From NCBI GenBank assembly GCA_021613335.1, contig JAJTWR010000208.1:1-64000 (forward strand): 64,000 nucleotides of DNA, read 5' to 3'. Shown here piece after piece: positions 1 to 11,000 of this stretch. The first letter of the stretch is position 1, and each line of letters begins with the position of its first letter. A program made the translations under genes and the position numbers. A model generated the notes under the pieces. The model made no database searches. It was not told the DNA's origin and worked only from the letters and a program-made list of their open reading frames with translations. Source of the stretch: Whitmania pigra (lineage: Eukaryota; Annelida; Clitellata; Hirudinida; Haemopidae).

Positions 1-170
1 AACGAGTGACCACACAGTTATTAAATTCACTCTCAACTGCAAAATATAAAACAAATTCTGCCCAAAAAAAAGCTACAACAAAGCAAACTATGAACTTTTG
101 AACAATTGCTTTTCTGGTCTCAACTGGAGTAGGATTTTTCAGAGCTGTTTTTCGGCGGATGAGTGCTGGA

Positions 171-1098
171 CAGTGATGGGCAAATCAAATCGCAATTCCG
201 GCAAGGTTACGATTTGATTTGAACATTATGGTATTCGATTTTGGCTTCCGCGATTTTGATTGTATTCGATTTGCAATTTTTTTCGATTCGATTTGAAAAG
301 TAAATCGAGTCTCTAGATTTGTAGAGCAGCCGTTCATTTGAACCAATTATAGAAGTGAAATTCCACTACTTTGATGAAGGCTTTTAGCTGAAAACAAAGA
401 CGGCTGCATACAGACACTTTGGGTCAATACACACAGGAAAAATATTTGTGCAGCTTTTGAGGAAATACTGTTAAAGTATGGAATGCAGAGCATTGACATT
501 GAATATGTTGTTACTGACAATGCCAGAAACATGCTTAAAGCAGAAAGCTGTCAGGCTTGCGTTTGATTGTACGGAAGATAAAACTGAAATAAGAGAACGT
601 GATGAGGCTTCAGAGCCATTGAATGACATTAATGAAATTTTGGGCAGCTAAGGGTCACCGCTTTCCGAAACTACAACGACTTGCTCGTAGACTTCTAAGT
701 GTCCCGGCATCATCTGGAAGTGTGGAGAGACTGTTTTCAATTTCAGGTGCTTTTGTCTCTGCAAGAAAAAATCGATTGTCGGAGTCAACTGTGGAAACAC
801 TGTTGCTGTTGAGGGAACATAGAACTGACTCAAACTGGTTTAATGATTTTTTTTAAACGGTAATAAAACTGTCATAAATGAATGTTGGCTGTTGATTTCA
901 TTGTGTTGTTTTTCTCAAAAAAATTTGCGAAGCTACGGCAGCAGTAAATTTTTGAAGATTTGATTCGATTTGGGATTTGGAAATTTGGGATTTGATTTGA
1001 AATTTTGAGATTCGATTTGGAATTTTGAGATTCGATTTGAGATTTGGTTATTGAGATTTGAATCATTTTACAGATGATTTGAGATTTGACCATCACTG
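171..1098 (+). mobile_element. hAT element, family A copy 1 (non-autonomous, 928 bp)
   Basis: The element opens with CAGTGATGGGCAAATC and closes with GATTTGACCATCACTG, which are imperfect terminal inverted repeats. Perfect 8-bp target duplications GTGCTGGA lie at 163-170 and 1099-1106. The subterminal regions are rich in repeated GATTTGATT/GATTCGATT units. Inside are two transposase remnants: a middle part near 330-640 and the C-terminal dimerisation part at 620-856. Copies 2 (13763-14782) and 3 (48534-49822) are relatives. The termini and 8-bp duplication assign the superfamily securely. Confidence 0.93.
623..856 (+). pseudogene. hAT transposase C-terminal dimerisation fragment
   Basis: The 77-residue frame contains VPASSGSVERLFSISGAF, then ARKNRLSESTVETLLLLRE. 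This is the conserved C-terminal dimerisation region of hAT transposases (pattern P-x-S-S-x-x-x-E-R-x-F-S). The upstream DDE/RNase H fold survives only as broken pieces at 330-620, for example a remnant aligning to the SIDIGYFVTDNARNMLKAF segment of copy 3. The protein cannot be active. It shows that family A encoded an Ac/ZBED-type transposase. Confidence 0.85.
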
Positions 1099-1269
1099 GT
1101 GCTGGAACATGTTTAAAGAAATTATTACAGATGAGTCTGGCAGATTTGTCCCATCTGAAGGTAAACCCCATCATCCAGAAGTGTCGAAATTGTACAAAGT
1201 AAAAGCAAGATATTGGAGGCGATGGAAGGAGACAAGAGCCGAAAATGATCTAATCACACACAAACGATT

Positions 1270-1432
1270 TTACAAAGTAACATAAATAAAATTTTAAATT
1301 AGTTTAATTTTTTTTAATTTTAGACGATTGTTATCCTTTGGTTGGATCGAAAACCTTTCCCTTTCCGATCAGTTTTTTTTTGTTATTGTTTTTGTCGCTG
1401 GTCGTTTTTGTTAAATCGGAGTTTGTGGGGAA
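1270..1432. repeat. Dispersed repeat shared in inverted orientation with 37.31-37.47 kb
   Basis: The stretch includes TTGTTATCCTTTGGTTGG, TTCCGATCAG and GTCGCTGGTCGTTTTTG. The same blocks occur in reverse complement and the same order at 37310-37470. It follows the LINE fragment directly, so it may be a LINE 3' untranslated region, but no terminal structure was found. Confidence 0.6.
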
Positions 1433-1446
1433 GGAAAATAGTGTAA

Positions 1447-1707
1447 GTGCGCATGCATCCAACAGAAGTTAAGGAATACGAGTTGTTAACAAGAATTGCA
1501 CGTAAGAAAAAGGCAGACAATGACTATGACAGTGAACCAAAGAGAAAATGTCATCAAAAAGCATTTCCCCAGTCATTTGGTAATGCAAATCTTGCGACGC
1601 AGACATCAGTCGACGATAGTGTTTTGAACCTTGTCGTTGGAGGCCTGCTTCTTTTACGAATTGTTGAATTGCCAGAGTTTGTTGGCTTTATAAAAACTGG
1701 TAGCTAA
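1447..1707 (+). pseudogene. hAT transposase N-terminal fragment (downstream of BED finger)
   Basis: The 86-residue open frame begins with a basic segment (RIARKKKADNDYDSEPKRK) and ends with VLNLVVGGLLLLRIVELPEF. That ending matches the region after the BED zinc finger in ZBED1-like hAT transposases (pattern hhxxGGhxxxxhVExPEF). The frame is broken by the hAT at 1712, whose degenerate target duplication CTAAAAGG overlaps its last codons. The sequence after 4484 may continue it, but I could not confirm a frame there. Confidence 0.55.
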
Positions 1708-1952
1708 AAGGCAGTGTTGCCGTAAGTACTCCAAAAATGTACTTAAGTATAAGTACAAAATACCTGGGGCTGAAGATACTTATAAGTACAGGTACAATTA
1801 TATTGTAGGCAATGTACTTAATTACATTATATATGTGTAAGTACAAGTACTTTTGGGGACCTTCATTGATCAGAAATATTATAATATTCGTTACACAATG
1901 TTAAGACAAGTGTAGAATTTACCTTTTATCAATAAAATTGTTTACTCTTCTT

Positions 1953-2110
1953 TAAAAGAAGCAGTGTTTCAAAATATTTGTCATAGAGTCTGATATGCTG
2001 AGGAGTCAGTATAAGACCAGCTGGACTGCATAGTTTTTCAACAGGTGCAGAAGATGGAATGGTTGTGTTGAACTTGAGATATACTTTTTTGACTGTTGGA
2101 TATCTACATG
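1953..2110 (-). pseudogene. hAT transposase dimerisation fragment (family B)
   Basis: Read on the minus strand, this gives YPTVKKVYLKFNTTIPSSAP, then VEKLCSPAGLILTPQ and KYFETLLLLK. It aligns residue by residue with 39318-39470 of the sister copy, which keeps VERLFSQAGLILTPQRNRL. The ERLFS core has decayed to EKLCS. A splice acceptor (CATGTAG in the sister copy) precedes it here too. It is non-functional. Confidence 0.85.
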
Positions 2111-2404
2111 AAATAGCCAGAAATTATAAATTATAAATATCATCAGTAACATGGACTATATTAGAACTCTCGAGGTCAAATTCGGTAAAGATGTTCGTAA
2201 GAGTGCATGCAATTTTGTCGAATGAATGAGTACCTCGAAAATTGTCGAAATGCAAGTGCTGCACCGTGACAACTGTAATCACTTTGGCTTAGCCAATGGC
2301 ACGTAACACCAATGTAACTTCGACCATGGTGAGTCCAGATCAGGGCGCCGAGAGCCAACAAGGGCTCCAGGGCAGGACATCATTGCGGGCCCCTCGTCAA
2401 AATA

Positions 2405-2579
2405 CAGTTAATTCCGGATATAGTCGAGTAGGTTGCAGTCAAGTTTCGGATACAGTCAAGCTGATTTCTTGCACCGTGTAAACCATACGTAGCTTACTAT
2501 TTTCGATTATAGTAGATATTCGGTTATAGTCAAGTCAACAGCCTACAGTTGTGGACGTGACTATGTCCGGAATTGACCG
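2405..2579. mobile_element. Tc1/pogo-type MITE, 175 bp
   Basis: The terminal inverted repeats are CAGTTAATTCCGGATATAGTC at the left and the complement of GACTATGTCCGGAATTGACCG at the right, flanked by TA at 2403-2404 and 2580-2581. A 5' CAGT start plus a TA duplication fits the Tc1/mariner superfamily, and the style resembles pogo/Tigger ends. It has no coding capacity. It lies inside the family B hAT. Confidence 0.72.
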
Positions 2580-2584
2580 TATTT

Positions 2585-4080
2585 AGAAATTTTGTCGCTA
2601 TAATAAAACCTGTAAATCGAGGTAAATGTTACAATCAAGGTTCAACATTTGTGCATACATGGTGCTAAATTAAAATATAGAAATGACTTTTGCAAAGGTA
2701 AACGCTGTTCATCATCTAATTTGAATTTATTTGTTTTACAGTTAAACAAAATGAAAGTAGTAATTTTTGGTGGTCAAACACGCAGCGAGGCCCCTTAAAT
2801 TAGCCAACTCTAATCATCGGTGAGCCTATCAGTTTTTCATTTCATTGTGTCCCTATCTGCAACGACCGTTACACCATACAGCCTTAGTCAAAGATAACCA
2901 GCCACATGCTACGTGTACAGACTTGTCTACACTGTAGACGGTTCAGCAAGTCGAATGGCGACAGACTTTTCTGTCCGAGGTTTGCAACGTGTATAGTTTT
3001 CAGATGCTCCAGCTCATTCAACAGCATATAGACTGAATTTCTAAGAGGCCGACTGTATCCATGGAATTCCCACCAATTTCCCTTCTAGAGTAAGTGATGC
3101 ATCAACTTCTACGGGCACAGCCCTGTCGTGTAGAGACGCAACAATAAACGCTTCGCTCAACATGCGCCGACTTTTCGACCGCAACAGTTATATGAGAAAA
3201 TTTCAGAATGGTTAGGTTTGTAAATCCAGAAATGACGTCCAATGCGATTATATAAATTGCAAGAAGGCGTTATAAAATGGCTGACTGGAAGTGGGCGTTT
3301 CAGTATTATCCTGCGTTTTTCCTAGTTACGACGCCATTATTAAATGGCACAATAACATAGCTGTTGTTATTTATTATAGCAACGAATATGCTCTTTCAAT
3401 ATCGTGATAGTTTGACAAATTAAATATGTAAGATTTTTACATCCTTTAGACCAAAAATTAACTTTAGCAGTAATCTAGTGTGTATAACTCCACAGAAATA
3501 GAAGTGATGGTAAATCAAACCTTTCCTGCTAGGGAACAACACAAATCAAAGGATCTGTAATGGTCCGTTTCACCTAAAATGGTGTGGGCGTCCTACACCA
3601 CCTCACCCTAACGTCTCACATCAGAATACAGAGTTTATACACCCTACGTAAAATGGACTGTTCGTTAGGCGGTATATAAAAATATTTTACAGTATGTAAA
3701 ACTGTGGGGCTATTAGGACATTATATTCTGTCACCTACGGTAAACGAAGAGACGTGCAAAAATTGACATGATCGGACCGACCGGGCCCCCTTATAGATGG
3801 GGGCCCTCTGGCAGTGACCCCACCTGCCCCCCCCCTCGGCGTCTCTGTTCCAGATGTCAGCTGTGTTGCATACATGTTCATATCCATGTAATCTTTTCAG
3901 ATTGTATCAAACATAGAATTCTCAAACATTCTTTACACATCACCTTAACTAGATTGATCCCCTCAATCATAACCCGGTAACCAAGAACTTTCTACAATAA
4001 ACAGAGGCTGCATCTCACTGACTACAAAAATCTAATATTAAATTTTCTGGGTTTTTTTGGCGTTACTTGCCAGTACATTT
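2585..4080. other. Interior of hAT family B copy, no gene recognised
   Basis: Open frames here (for example the Pro-rich 3768-3980 frame) have no recognisable motif. A CACCTCACCCTAACG stretch near 3600 is not a telomere array. I see nothing assignable. Confidence 0.4.
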
Positions 4081-4654
4081 TTGACACCTTTTCCTTCATC
4101 CGATACTATTTTATTGAAGTAAGTTTTAACAACTAAAAGGTAAACTTTGTCAACTTCCCTGCTTTCGGAACGCTCAATTAGTTCGGCCACCTCCTAACAA
4201 ATGTAAACAAACGACAATACAAAGAGAACAAAGGAATCAAAAAGACAGGCATATCGTAAAGGAAACGCCAAAGATTAGAAATCAATACATTAGCACTTTT
4301 ATTTTTAAAAAAGAAAATTTAAAAGTACTTAGCCGTGATTAAAATGTACTTACTAATAAATACATCAAAAATGTATTTAAAGTACAAGTACTAGGTACAC
4401 AATCGTGAAAGGACTTAAGTATAAATACTCAAGAACAACAAATGTATTTAAGTACACGGGTACTTAAGTATTCGGCATCACTGTTAAAATGGTCTCTGCA
4501 ACATCATGTAAACCGCTTATTAATGCACTGTTGAATGGCATCGACTGAAGATTCCAGAACTTATATAATGACATGGATGTCACAGCTGCAAACAAAGAGG
4601 ACCACAAACAATCTAAGAATCCAATACAACCTGAAGTTCTAAATACTCAAATCC

Positions 4655-4738
4655 TCATCTTGATGGTTTAGCTCTAATTACTGAATACTTGGTTAATAAA
4701 CATACTCAAAAGCTTTCTAGTTTGCGGACCCCGGGTTA
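4655..4738 (+). repeat. Fragment of LTR family X (3' end)
   Basis: The sequence from ATTACTGAATACTTGG through AATAAAC to GCGGACCCCGGGTTATTTCA matches the last ~85 bp of the solo LTR at 5230-5538, including the AATAAA signal and the CA terminus. The 5' part is missing. Confidence 0.7.
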
Positions 4739-4741
4739 TTT

Positions 4742-4826
4742 CAATATATTGAAAAAATATCGATTAAAAAAATTTTAACCGATTAAAATTGTTGCCGATT
4801 AATCGATTAATTAATCTGCAGCCCTA
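4742..4826. repeat. hAT-like terminal fragment (TTAATCGATTAATC type)
   Basis: The complement of the right edge reads TAGGGCTGCAGATTAATTAA followed by TCGATTAATCGG. This is the subterminal style of many hAT MITEs. Only one end is visible. Confidence 0.4.
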
Positions 4827-5130
4827 TATAACTTTTTATCCGTAATTATTATTGATATTAGTTCTGAAAGACGTCCGTTTTTGTGCAATGTTCTGACTTC
4901 TGTGGATCTGAGATCTGATGATATGTAATATCTGAAAACTTGTTTTTGCAATTAGTAATAAGTTATTACTAATAACTATCATCGTCGTAGTTCTAGAAAG
5001 AAACCAATTTTTGCAAAACTTTAAAAAAATAATAATTAATAAAACTTAATAAATAAATAATAATTAATAAAACTTAATAAATAAATAATTAATGAGAAAT
5101 TGTGACTATATAGGATCGTTATCTAACTTA
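4827..5130. other. AT-rich stretch, nothing recognised
   Basis: It includes a short direct repetition of AATAATTAATAAAACTTAAT near 5029-5080. No gene or element end was seen. Confidence 0.4.
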
Positions 5131-5229
5131 TACATTGCTAGAAAAAATGTTACGACAGTCCCCATTTTTTGTAATAACTTAAGTTTAAATTATCGTACGA
5201 AGCTCAAATTTAAAAGAGCTGTATAATAT

Positions 5230-5538
5230 TGTTGTAAACTTAGATTTTTGGAAATTAATTAAGTTTATATTGCTAATATAATTAAATTTATACTTAATTA
5301 TATTTGGCATCTTTTCCGGGCACGTGGGATCTATTTTTGCTACAGAAAAGCATTCTCGATAATCACCTGACAAACAACGAGAATCAAGACAACTTAGAAG
5401 CCCAAATAATCATTTGCATCCTTAAGTACCTCAATTCCTTAAACGCTTAACTTCTATTATTCAGTTCCGTTAACTGAATACCTGCTCTAATAAACTTATT
5501 AGTTAACTTACTTATTTGCGGACCCCCGGGTTATTTCA
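5230..5538 (+). repeat. Solo LTR, family X (309 bp)
   Basis: It starts TGTTGTAAACTTAG, ends GGGTTATTTCA (TG...CA) and carries AATAAA about 50 bp before the end. It is flanked by 4-bp ATAT at 5226-5229 and 5539-5542. The homologous site in Tc1 copy 2 (about 60.04-60.07 kb) reads as one uninterrupted ATATC with no LTR. This empty site shows that the LTR inserted with a 4-bp duplication and then lost its internal region. No internal domain of the parent retrotransposon is present, so its superfamily is unknown. Confidence 0.88.
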
Positions 5539-5712
5539 ATATCTTTAAATAATATAACTCGTTTATTTTTTTTTCACTTTGATCAAGAATTAAGCGCATA
5601 CCACAAAAATCCATTTTTTTGCATAGAAATATTGTTACGACAGGTTACAAAAAACTCATGAATTTCAGTATTTTGGCAAAAATTTTTATTTAAAACTAAA
5701 TGAAATAATGTT

Positions 5713-6689
5713 TCAATAAGATGTCATTCCTTCTTTCTTAGAAATAACATCTATGCACTTATTCTTCACGGAGAAAATCAGTGTTTTGATGACCTTTTCA
5801 TCCAAATTTCTCCAGGCGCTCCAAATCCCTTTTTTCAATTCATTTTCTGTTATATTGCTGTCCATTGCCATAAACTGATCTTGAAAGAAAGCCCCAGACA
5901 TTTTCAATCGGATTCAAGTCAGGTGAATACGCAGGCCAGTCCATCACTTGCATGTTGGACTCCTGGAAAAACGCTCTGGTTGCCTTGGAAACATGAATAG
6001 GAGCATTATCTTGCTGAAATTCATGTTGTTTTGCTTCAGCAAAAGGAAGGAGATGATCCTTGAGCATTTTGATGTACTTATGAGAGTCCTGCCTCCCTTT
6101 CAAAAGCACCAGTTCCGTCCTCCCAAATGCTGAAATTCCTCCCCATACCATCACAGAGCCTCCTCCGTGTTTTCTGCTAAAAAAACATCTCTTTCTTTTC
6201 TGAGATCATGCCAGTAGTATTTATAGCCATCTGGACCATCAAGGTTGAATTTTTTTTCATCTGTGAAAATTACGCGTTCCCATCTTTCGTTGTAGTTGAC
6301 CATCTCTTTGGCCCAGAAGAGGCGTTTTTCTTGTGATGGAATTTCAACGCTGGAGCTCGCATTTCGTATTTCGACTGTCTACTTGAATTAAGATAATTGC
6401 AGACTGTCCTAACATAGACATCCAAGTCCAGCTTATTTTTTAGCTGTTTACACGAATATTCCCCTTGTGAAGCCTCCCTGATGAGACGTCTCTGAATCTG
6501 ATTCGAGAGTTTTTTCGGTCCTCCGCCCTTGTACTTTTTCCCATATGAGTCTGGATCATCCAAAAAACATTTGATGACAGCTCTTGACCTATTCAACTCA
6601 TTTGCAATCTTTCTTATTGAATAGTTTGCCTTCCTAAAGGCTTTAACTTGTCCTCTTTCTCCTTCTGTCAAACCTGCTTTCTACCCCAT
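5713..6689 (-). pseudogene. Tc1 DD34E transposase, disabled
   Basis: From the ATG at 6689 the third codon is already TAG; copy 2 has AAG there. An N-terminal paired-like helix-turn-helix follows (YSIRKIANELNRSRAV), then SNQIQRRLIREASQGEYSCK. The catalytic triad is visible: first D in [13 protein letters not shown] (around 6230-6250), second D in FQQDNAPIH, E in DLNPIENVWG, with 34 residues between the last two. Frames change near 6160 and 5900, so it encodes no intact enzyme. The normal role is cut-and-paste transposition at TA. Confidence 0.92.
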
Positions 6690-7107
6690 GATGAAATGAA
6701 TGTAAAAGGAAGTTTTGAATTTCACACTCCTTTATATAGCCTTCTTAATGACAATTTAATGTTTGATCTTTCCAATAAGCCCTTGAAATTGATGAAACGA
6801 GCCCAAAACGGAAACTGTCGTAATAATATTTCCAGGCCAAAAATGGTTCATTTGCATAATTTACGGGAACCATTAACCCACATGAAAGGAAATTTTGCAC
6901 GATTTTTACAAATGGTGTTTTATATAATTGCTGAAAATTTCAGCAAGATATGTTAATTTGTAAGGAAATTATCCACAAAAAGTGGGTATGTCGTAACAAT
7001 ATTTCTAGCACTGTATTTTCATAGTAGATAATGCTTCAGTCTTGTATTCAACCTTTTCAACATTGATTCAAAAATGTAATTTGGTAGAATTTCCTTCCTT
7101 CACTTAC

Positions 7108-7223
7108 TTTCTTGGCATAGAAAGGAGTTGAACAACTTGAGGAACTGCACTCTTCTTCAGTAGTTTTAATATCCTCCCCATTGACATCTTCGAAACACCC
7201 AACATATTTTTCCAAATGCGTTT
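7108..7223 (-). CDS. WSC-type gene 1, exon 3 (WSC domain start)
   Basis: The exon is bounded by an acceptor AG read from 7225-7224 and a donor GTAAGT read from 7107. It translates to THLEKYVGCFED, then a Cys-rich tail with EECSSSSCSTPFYAKK. YVGCFED is the signature opening of a WSC (cell-wall integrity and stress component) domain, a carbohydrate-binding extracellular module. It enters in phase 1, as does the equivalent exon of gene 2 at 44071. The next exon should lie further left but is not visible; the Tc1 starts about 95 bp away. Confidence 0.68.
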
Positions 7224-7293
7224 CTTTGATCAAACCAATTAATTACGAATAATTATGTAAACTTCATTCATCACATAATTTTGTTCTCGTTAC

Positions 7294-7473
7294 CGTGTCC
7301 TTCGATATACACGTTGTGGATTGCTCCCCCAATTTCAATATCGATAAATCTTGAGAAACTTTCACATTCGTACTGCAATTTTTTTTCTAAATCTTGTTTG
7401 TGTATGTAACACCTATGGATACCTGCTTTTGGAAACACATATGCATACTGGGTGCCACCGATCAATGCGTTGC
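7294..7473 (-). CDS. WSC-type gene 1, exon 2 (beta-rich extracellular module)
   Basis: This 180-bp exon enters and leaves in phase 1. With the last base of exon 1 it starts CNALIGGTQYAYVFPKAG and continues HRCYIHKQDLEKKLQYECES, then FSRFIDIEIGGAIHNVYIEG. Spacing and residues match exon 2 of gene 2 (FIELKHECNPTKKFRYECHT, then LGKYVVVES). The pattern CYIH...YECESFSRFIDIE resembles galactose-binding-like (F5/8C or fucolectin-type) modules, but I cannot assign the family. The donor is GTAACG, a weak match. Confidence 0.65.
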
Positions 7474-7589
7474 CTTCAATATTAATTTGCAATTTTTAAA
7501 ATTGTGCATGAACAGGAAATTATTTATACAATAATGCAATATATGCAAATATAGTAAAGTTAGCTAAACTCAAAATTAAATTAACTCAC

Positions 7590-7800
7590 ATGTTATATTA
7601 AAAGTTTTTACAAACGTTATGTGCTTCAAATTGATCACCAAGTGTGAAATATTAATATTTTCAGAAACGCCTTTTAAATTGCTTGTTGTTTTTATTTCAC
7701 CATCACTGAGGTAGTAGTAAACAACATCGGTGATTAATTCGGATTTAATTTCTCGAATTACTACACTTAAGAAGAAACTAGAAACTAGAAGTAACGGCAT
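7590..7800 (-). CDS. WSC-type gene 1, exon 1 (signal peptide)
   Basis: The ATG at 7800 opens MPLLLVSSFFLSVVIREIKS, a convincing signal peptide, so the product is secreted or on the cell surface. I chose this ATG over the in-frame one at 7842 because the upstream 14 residues are polar and would spoil the signal. The exon continues ITDVVYYYLSDGEIKTTSNL and ends in phase 1 at a GTGAGT donor (7589-7584). 211 bases is 70 codons plus one. Gene 2 exon 1 has the same layout. Function is unknown beyond being extracellular. Confidence 0.65.
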
Positions 7801-8036
7801 TTTCAAAACACACTGATGTAAACAAGAGGTCTTTTGCGTCATTCAATAACAGGTGTTAAAATAAATTTAGCCAACCGGCAATTTTGAAACTGATATTATT
7901 ATAACCATGGCATATAACAGATTATAATTAGCATATTTTACTCCTCGGTATCAACGAATAATTGTTCATACATCATCAGTAATCCACTGATCACATTTTT
8001 AGCCAGGGTCGTGGCCGAAGTTACCCGGGACGCGTG

Positions 8037-11000
8037 TTTATTTATTTATTTATTTGATTAAAGTCCGTTGCATAACTATGATGATTTGGACTTGTTAGTT
8101 AGTGTTAGTTATTAAAAATTAATAATATGTATTAGTGTAATAATAGGGATAAATAATAATAAGTTAAATAAAGTTTAAATAAAAATCACTAAAGTAATTG
8201 ACTCCGATTTTTGCAAATCCATCTGTAGATGATGTCCACTCTCTCTTCAGGGCAGATTGGGCCGGACATTCCATGAGGAAATGCTGCACATTTTCATCTT
8301 CCTGAGGGCACGTCTTGCACTTTCCGTCTGGATGATGTTTTAAGAGAAACAGGTGTTGGTTCAGAGCACATTTTCCAACTCGGAGTCTGGAAATAAGGAC
8401 CTCCTTTTTCCTTGAGGCACATTGGAACTTGCTCTTAGTCTCTATGGTCTTGTAATGCTGGCTTCGCGGGTCTTTGTCCCATCTGGCTTGCCACTGTTGG
8501 ATGATGTTGCGGACCACGGACCTTTTGACATCCTTGACAGACCTATCTGATCCCTTGCAGTGGCGGCTTTTGCCAGAGCATCGGCCTTCTCATTGCCAGG
8601 GATTCCAACGTGAGCAGGAACCCAGACGAGCGTGACCTTTCTGCCGCTCTCCTGGATATCTGAAATTAGAAACTGGGTTTTCTTAATGTCAGGAGCGTCA
8701 TTATTGCAATCCTTTAGTGCCTCTAAAGCACTAAGCCAATCGCTCAGAACAACTATATCGAAGGTCTCCCCCTGATAGGAGTCCTTCACGTGAATCAAAC
8801 AGTCCTCAATGGCTGCTAGTTCGACAGAACTTATGCAGCTGTGACTTGATGTCCTGAGGCTTAAGTTCACGTTTTTCTTTGGGATGTGGATCCCTATTCC
8901 TGCCTTGTTGTCCGTCGTCTTCGAGACATCCGTATAACAAAGGAGACTTCCCTGGAAATCCCATATCTTCTCCATTGCTACCAGCTTCCTCAGAGGGTCG
9001 TCGGATGCGAAGGAGAGATTCGAGGTGTCAATCACCGGTTTCCTCAGTCTCCAAGGAGAAATTGTGGGAGTTTCCTCTTCTCCTAGGATGTCTGCCGGAA
9101 GGAGGGACTCGACTCTCTCGTACGGGGTTGTCTCCCCTCGTTTCTTCATCTTGAAGTGGAGCCTAGCTTGAGACTTGGACTTTTTGCCGTCTGAAATGAA
9201 GTATTTAGATTTAACTGATTTATTTTTAATGGCAATAGACCTGAGGGCGTGGTTTGCCATGAGCTTCTTACGTCGTAGGTCGAGGGGAAGCTCACTGCAT
9301 TCCACCAGTAGAGACGAGGCACTTGTTCCCCTCATGCCACCGCAGCAGATCTTCAGCGCTTGGTACTGAAGCCTGTCGTAGGTGTCCCTGATCTGTTTGC
9401 ATCCCAGATCTACCACCTCGCAGCCATAGTCGAGGACGGAGCGTATAGTGGTTCTGTAGACTTGTAGCAAAGTGGATTTGCTAGCACCCCATGAGCTTCC
9501 CGAGATAGCTCTCATTGCATTGAGTCTTTTCAAGCAACGTGTCTTGACAGCCTCTGCGTGAGCAGACCAACTTAGTTTTGAGGCTAGGACGATTCCTAAG
9601 AAGGTGTCCGTTGGAAACAGGGGGATTTCTTCCTTTCCGATACGAAGTCTGATGTTGGCTTCACTCCTCTTGACCCAGCTGCTTGTAAATAAAACTGCTT
9701 GTGATTTAGACGCAGATATCTTAAAACCATTAGCAGATAAAAACTTAGCCGTAGTGTTAAGCTGCTTTTGCATGCGTGTGGTCATTTCTTTTGAGGACGT
9801 CCCGGTCGTCCATAGAGCAATGTCATCGGCATACATGGACAGCTCGACTCATTTCTGTGGGTTTGGAATTGCATTCATCATGATGATGAATAAAAGAGGA
9901 CTGAGGACGCTGCCTTGTGGAGTGCCGTTTTCTAGTACGACTGGTTCGGAGAGAACTGATCCAATCCTCACTTGAATACATCTATTCTGCAGGAAGTTGT
10001 GGATCCATTCCAATGGTTTGCCCCTGACACCCATCTCGGAAAGTTGTCCTATGATCCCCTCTCTCCAAACCATGTCGAAAGTTTTTTCCAGGTCTAAGAA
10101 GACTCCAAGAGTCATCTGCTTCTTGGATGAGGATGAGGCAATATCTTGCGTTAGTCTGACTATGTGGTCCACACAGCCTCGGCCTTTTCTGAAACCAGCT
10201 TGGTACTGGTTCAACAGGTTTTTGCACTCTAGGAACCATCTGAGTCTCATGGCAATCACCCGCTCCAGAAGTTTGCAAAGAGTGGACGTAAGCGAGATGG
10301 GACGGTAAGAGGAAGGCAACTCGGGGGCTTCCCTTTCTTTGGGATTGGGACGACTATAGCTCTCTTCTATGAACCAGGGACCATTCCTGATAACCAGGAT
10401 TGGTTGAAGAGAGCTACGATCCCTTTGAGACTTGCGGTTGGGAGCCTTCTTAGCATCTCGTAGTGGATGCCATCAGGTCCAGGAGATGAATTCCCACATT
10501 TCCTTAGTGCATCAATAACTTCGGAGATGTTGATGGGATCCGAGAGGGGCGAGTCCTTTGGGGCAAAAAGTTCAGGGGTCAAGCGCCATTTAGTCTTGGT
10601 TTGTGCGAAAAGCGGGGAAAGATTCGCGTTGCTGCTGGCTAATGCAAAAGATCGGGCTAGCATTTTTGCCTTTTCTGAGTTTCCTATGGGATCCCCAGAA
10701 TCTGAGGCGATCGGAGGAATTAGTGGATTGGTGTAGTTGCCGTTCAACCCTCTGATGGTTCTCCAGAGAGTTCCGAGGCCAGTGGCACCGTCAAAACCAG
10801 CGCAATGTTTTTGCCAACACTCTTTTTTGGCATTCTTAATGGTCCACTGAGCTTGTCCTTTGGCCCTCTTGTATTCTTCAAAACTAGCTTCGCTTCGAAG
10901 TCGACGGGGGACGGCTCTCTTTCTGTTCCTTATTTTGACTGCTTCCCTGCAGTCATTGTTCCAATAAGGTACAAGGGGCTTACTGCGTCGCCCCTTGTGG

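Larger units (their letters stand above)
121..1285 (+). pseudogene. LINE ORF2 fragment (linker after endonuclease), split by a hAT
   Basis: Reading across the hAT at 171-1098 (one copy of its target duplication removed), the frame gives SCFSADECWNMFKEI and runs on to a stop at 1285. This resembles the segment of the LINE at 27.47-27.66 kb that reads YCFSVDDCWKMFLNI, followed in both by a basic stretch with KARYWRRWKETR-type or AFRKW-type residues. It is therefore probably a short relic of a Jockey/CR1-type ORF2, between the endonuclease and the reverse transcriptase. No catalytic residues lie in the retained part. The similarity was judged by eye. Confidence 0.5.
1712..4483 (-). mobile_element. 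hAT element, family B copy 1 (2.77 kb, degenerate)
   Basis: The left end reads CAGTGTTGCCGTAAGTAC and the right end ATTCGGCATCACTG. These are the same termini, inverted, as the element at 38343-39701. The imperfect 8-bp flanks CTAAAAGG and TTAAAATG agree at 6 of 8 positions, suggesting an old insertion. Subterminal regions carry many AAGTACTTAAGTA-like units. The transposase C-terminus is on the minus strand at 1953-2110. The interior from about 2150 to 4080 is unrelated to the other copy and contains a pogo-like MITE. Confidence 0.87.
5133..7013 (-). mobile_element. Tc1-type transposon, copy 1, carrying a solo LTR
   Basis: The ends are CATTGCTAGAAAAAATGTTA and the complement CAGTGCTAGAAATATTGTTA, flanked by TA. 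The minus strand encodes a DD34E transposase relic (5713-6689). A solo LTR (5230-5538) interrupts the region downstream of the transposase. The second copy at 56984-60151 aligns over its full length in the opposite orientation and lacks this LTR. Confidence 0.93.

Noticed and set aside
3768..3980. Pro-rich frame with GPTGPPYRWGPSG
   Set aside because: Low complexity, inside a hAT element, and no homologue recognised.
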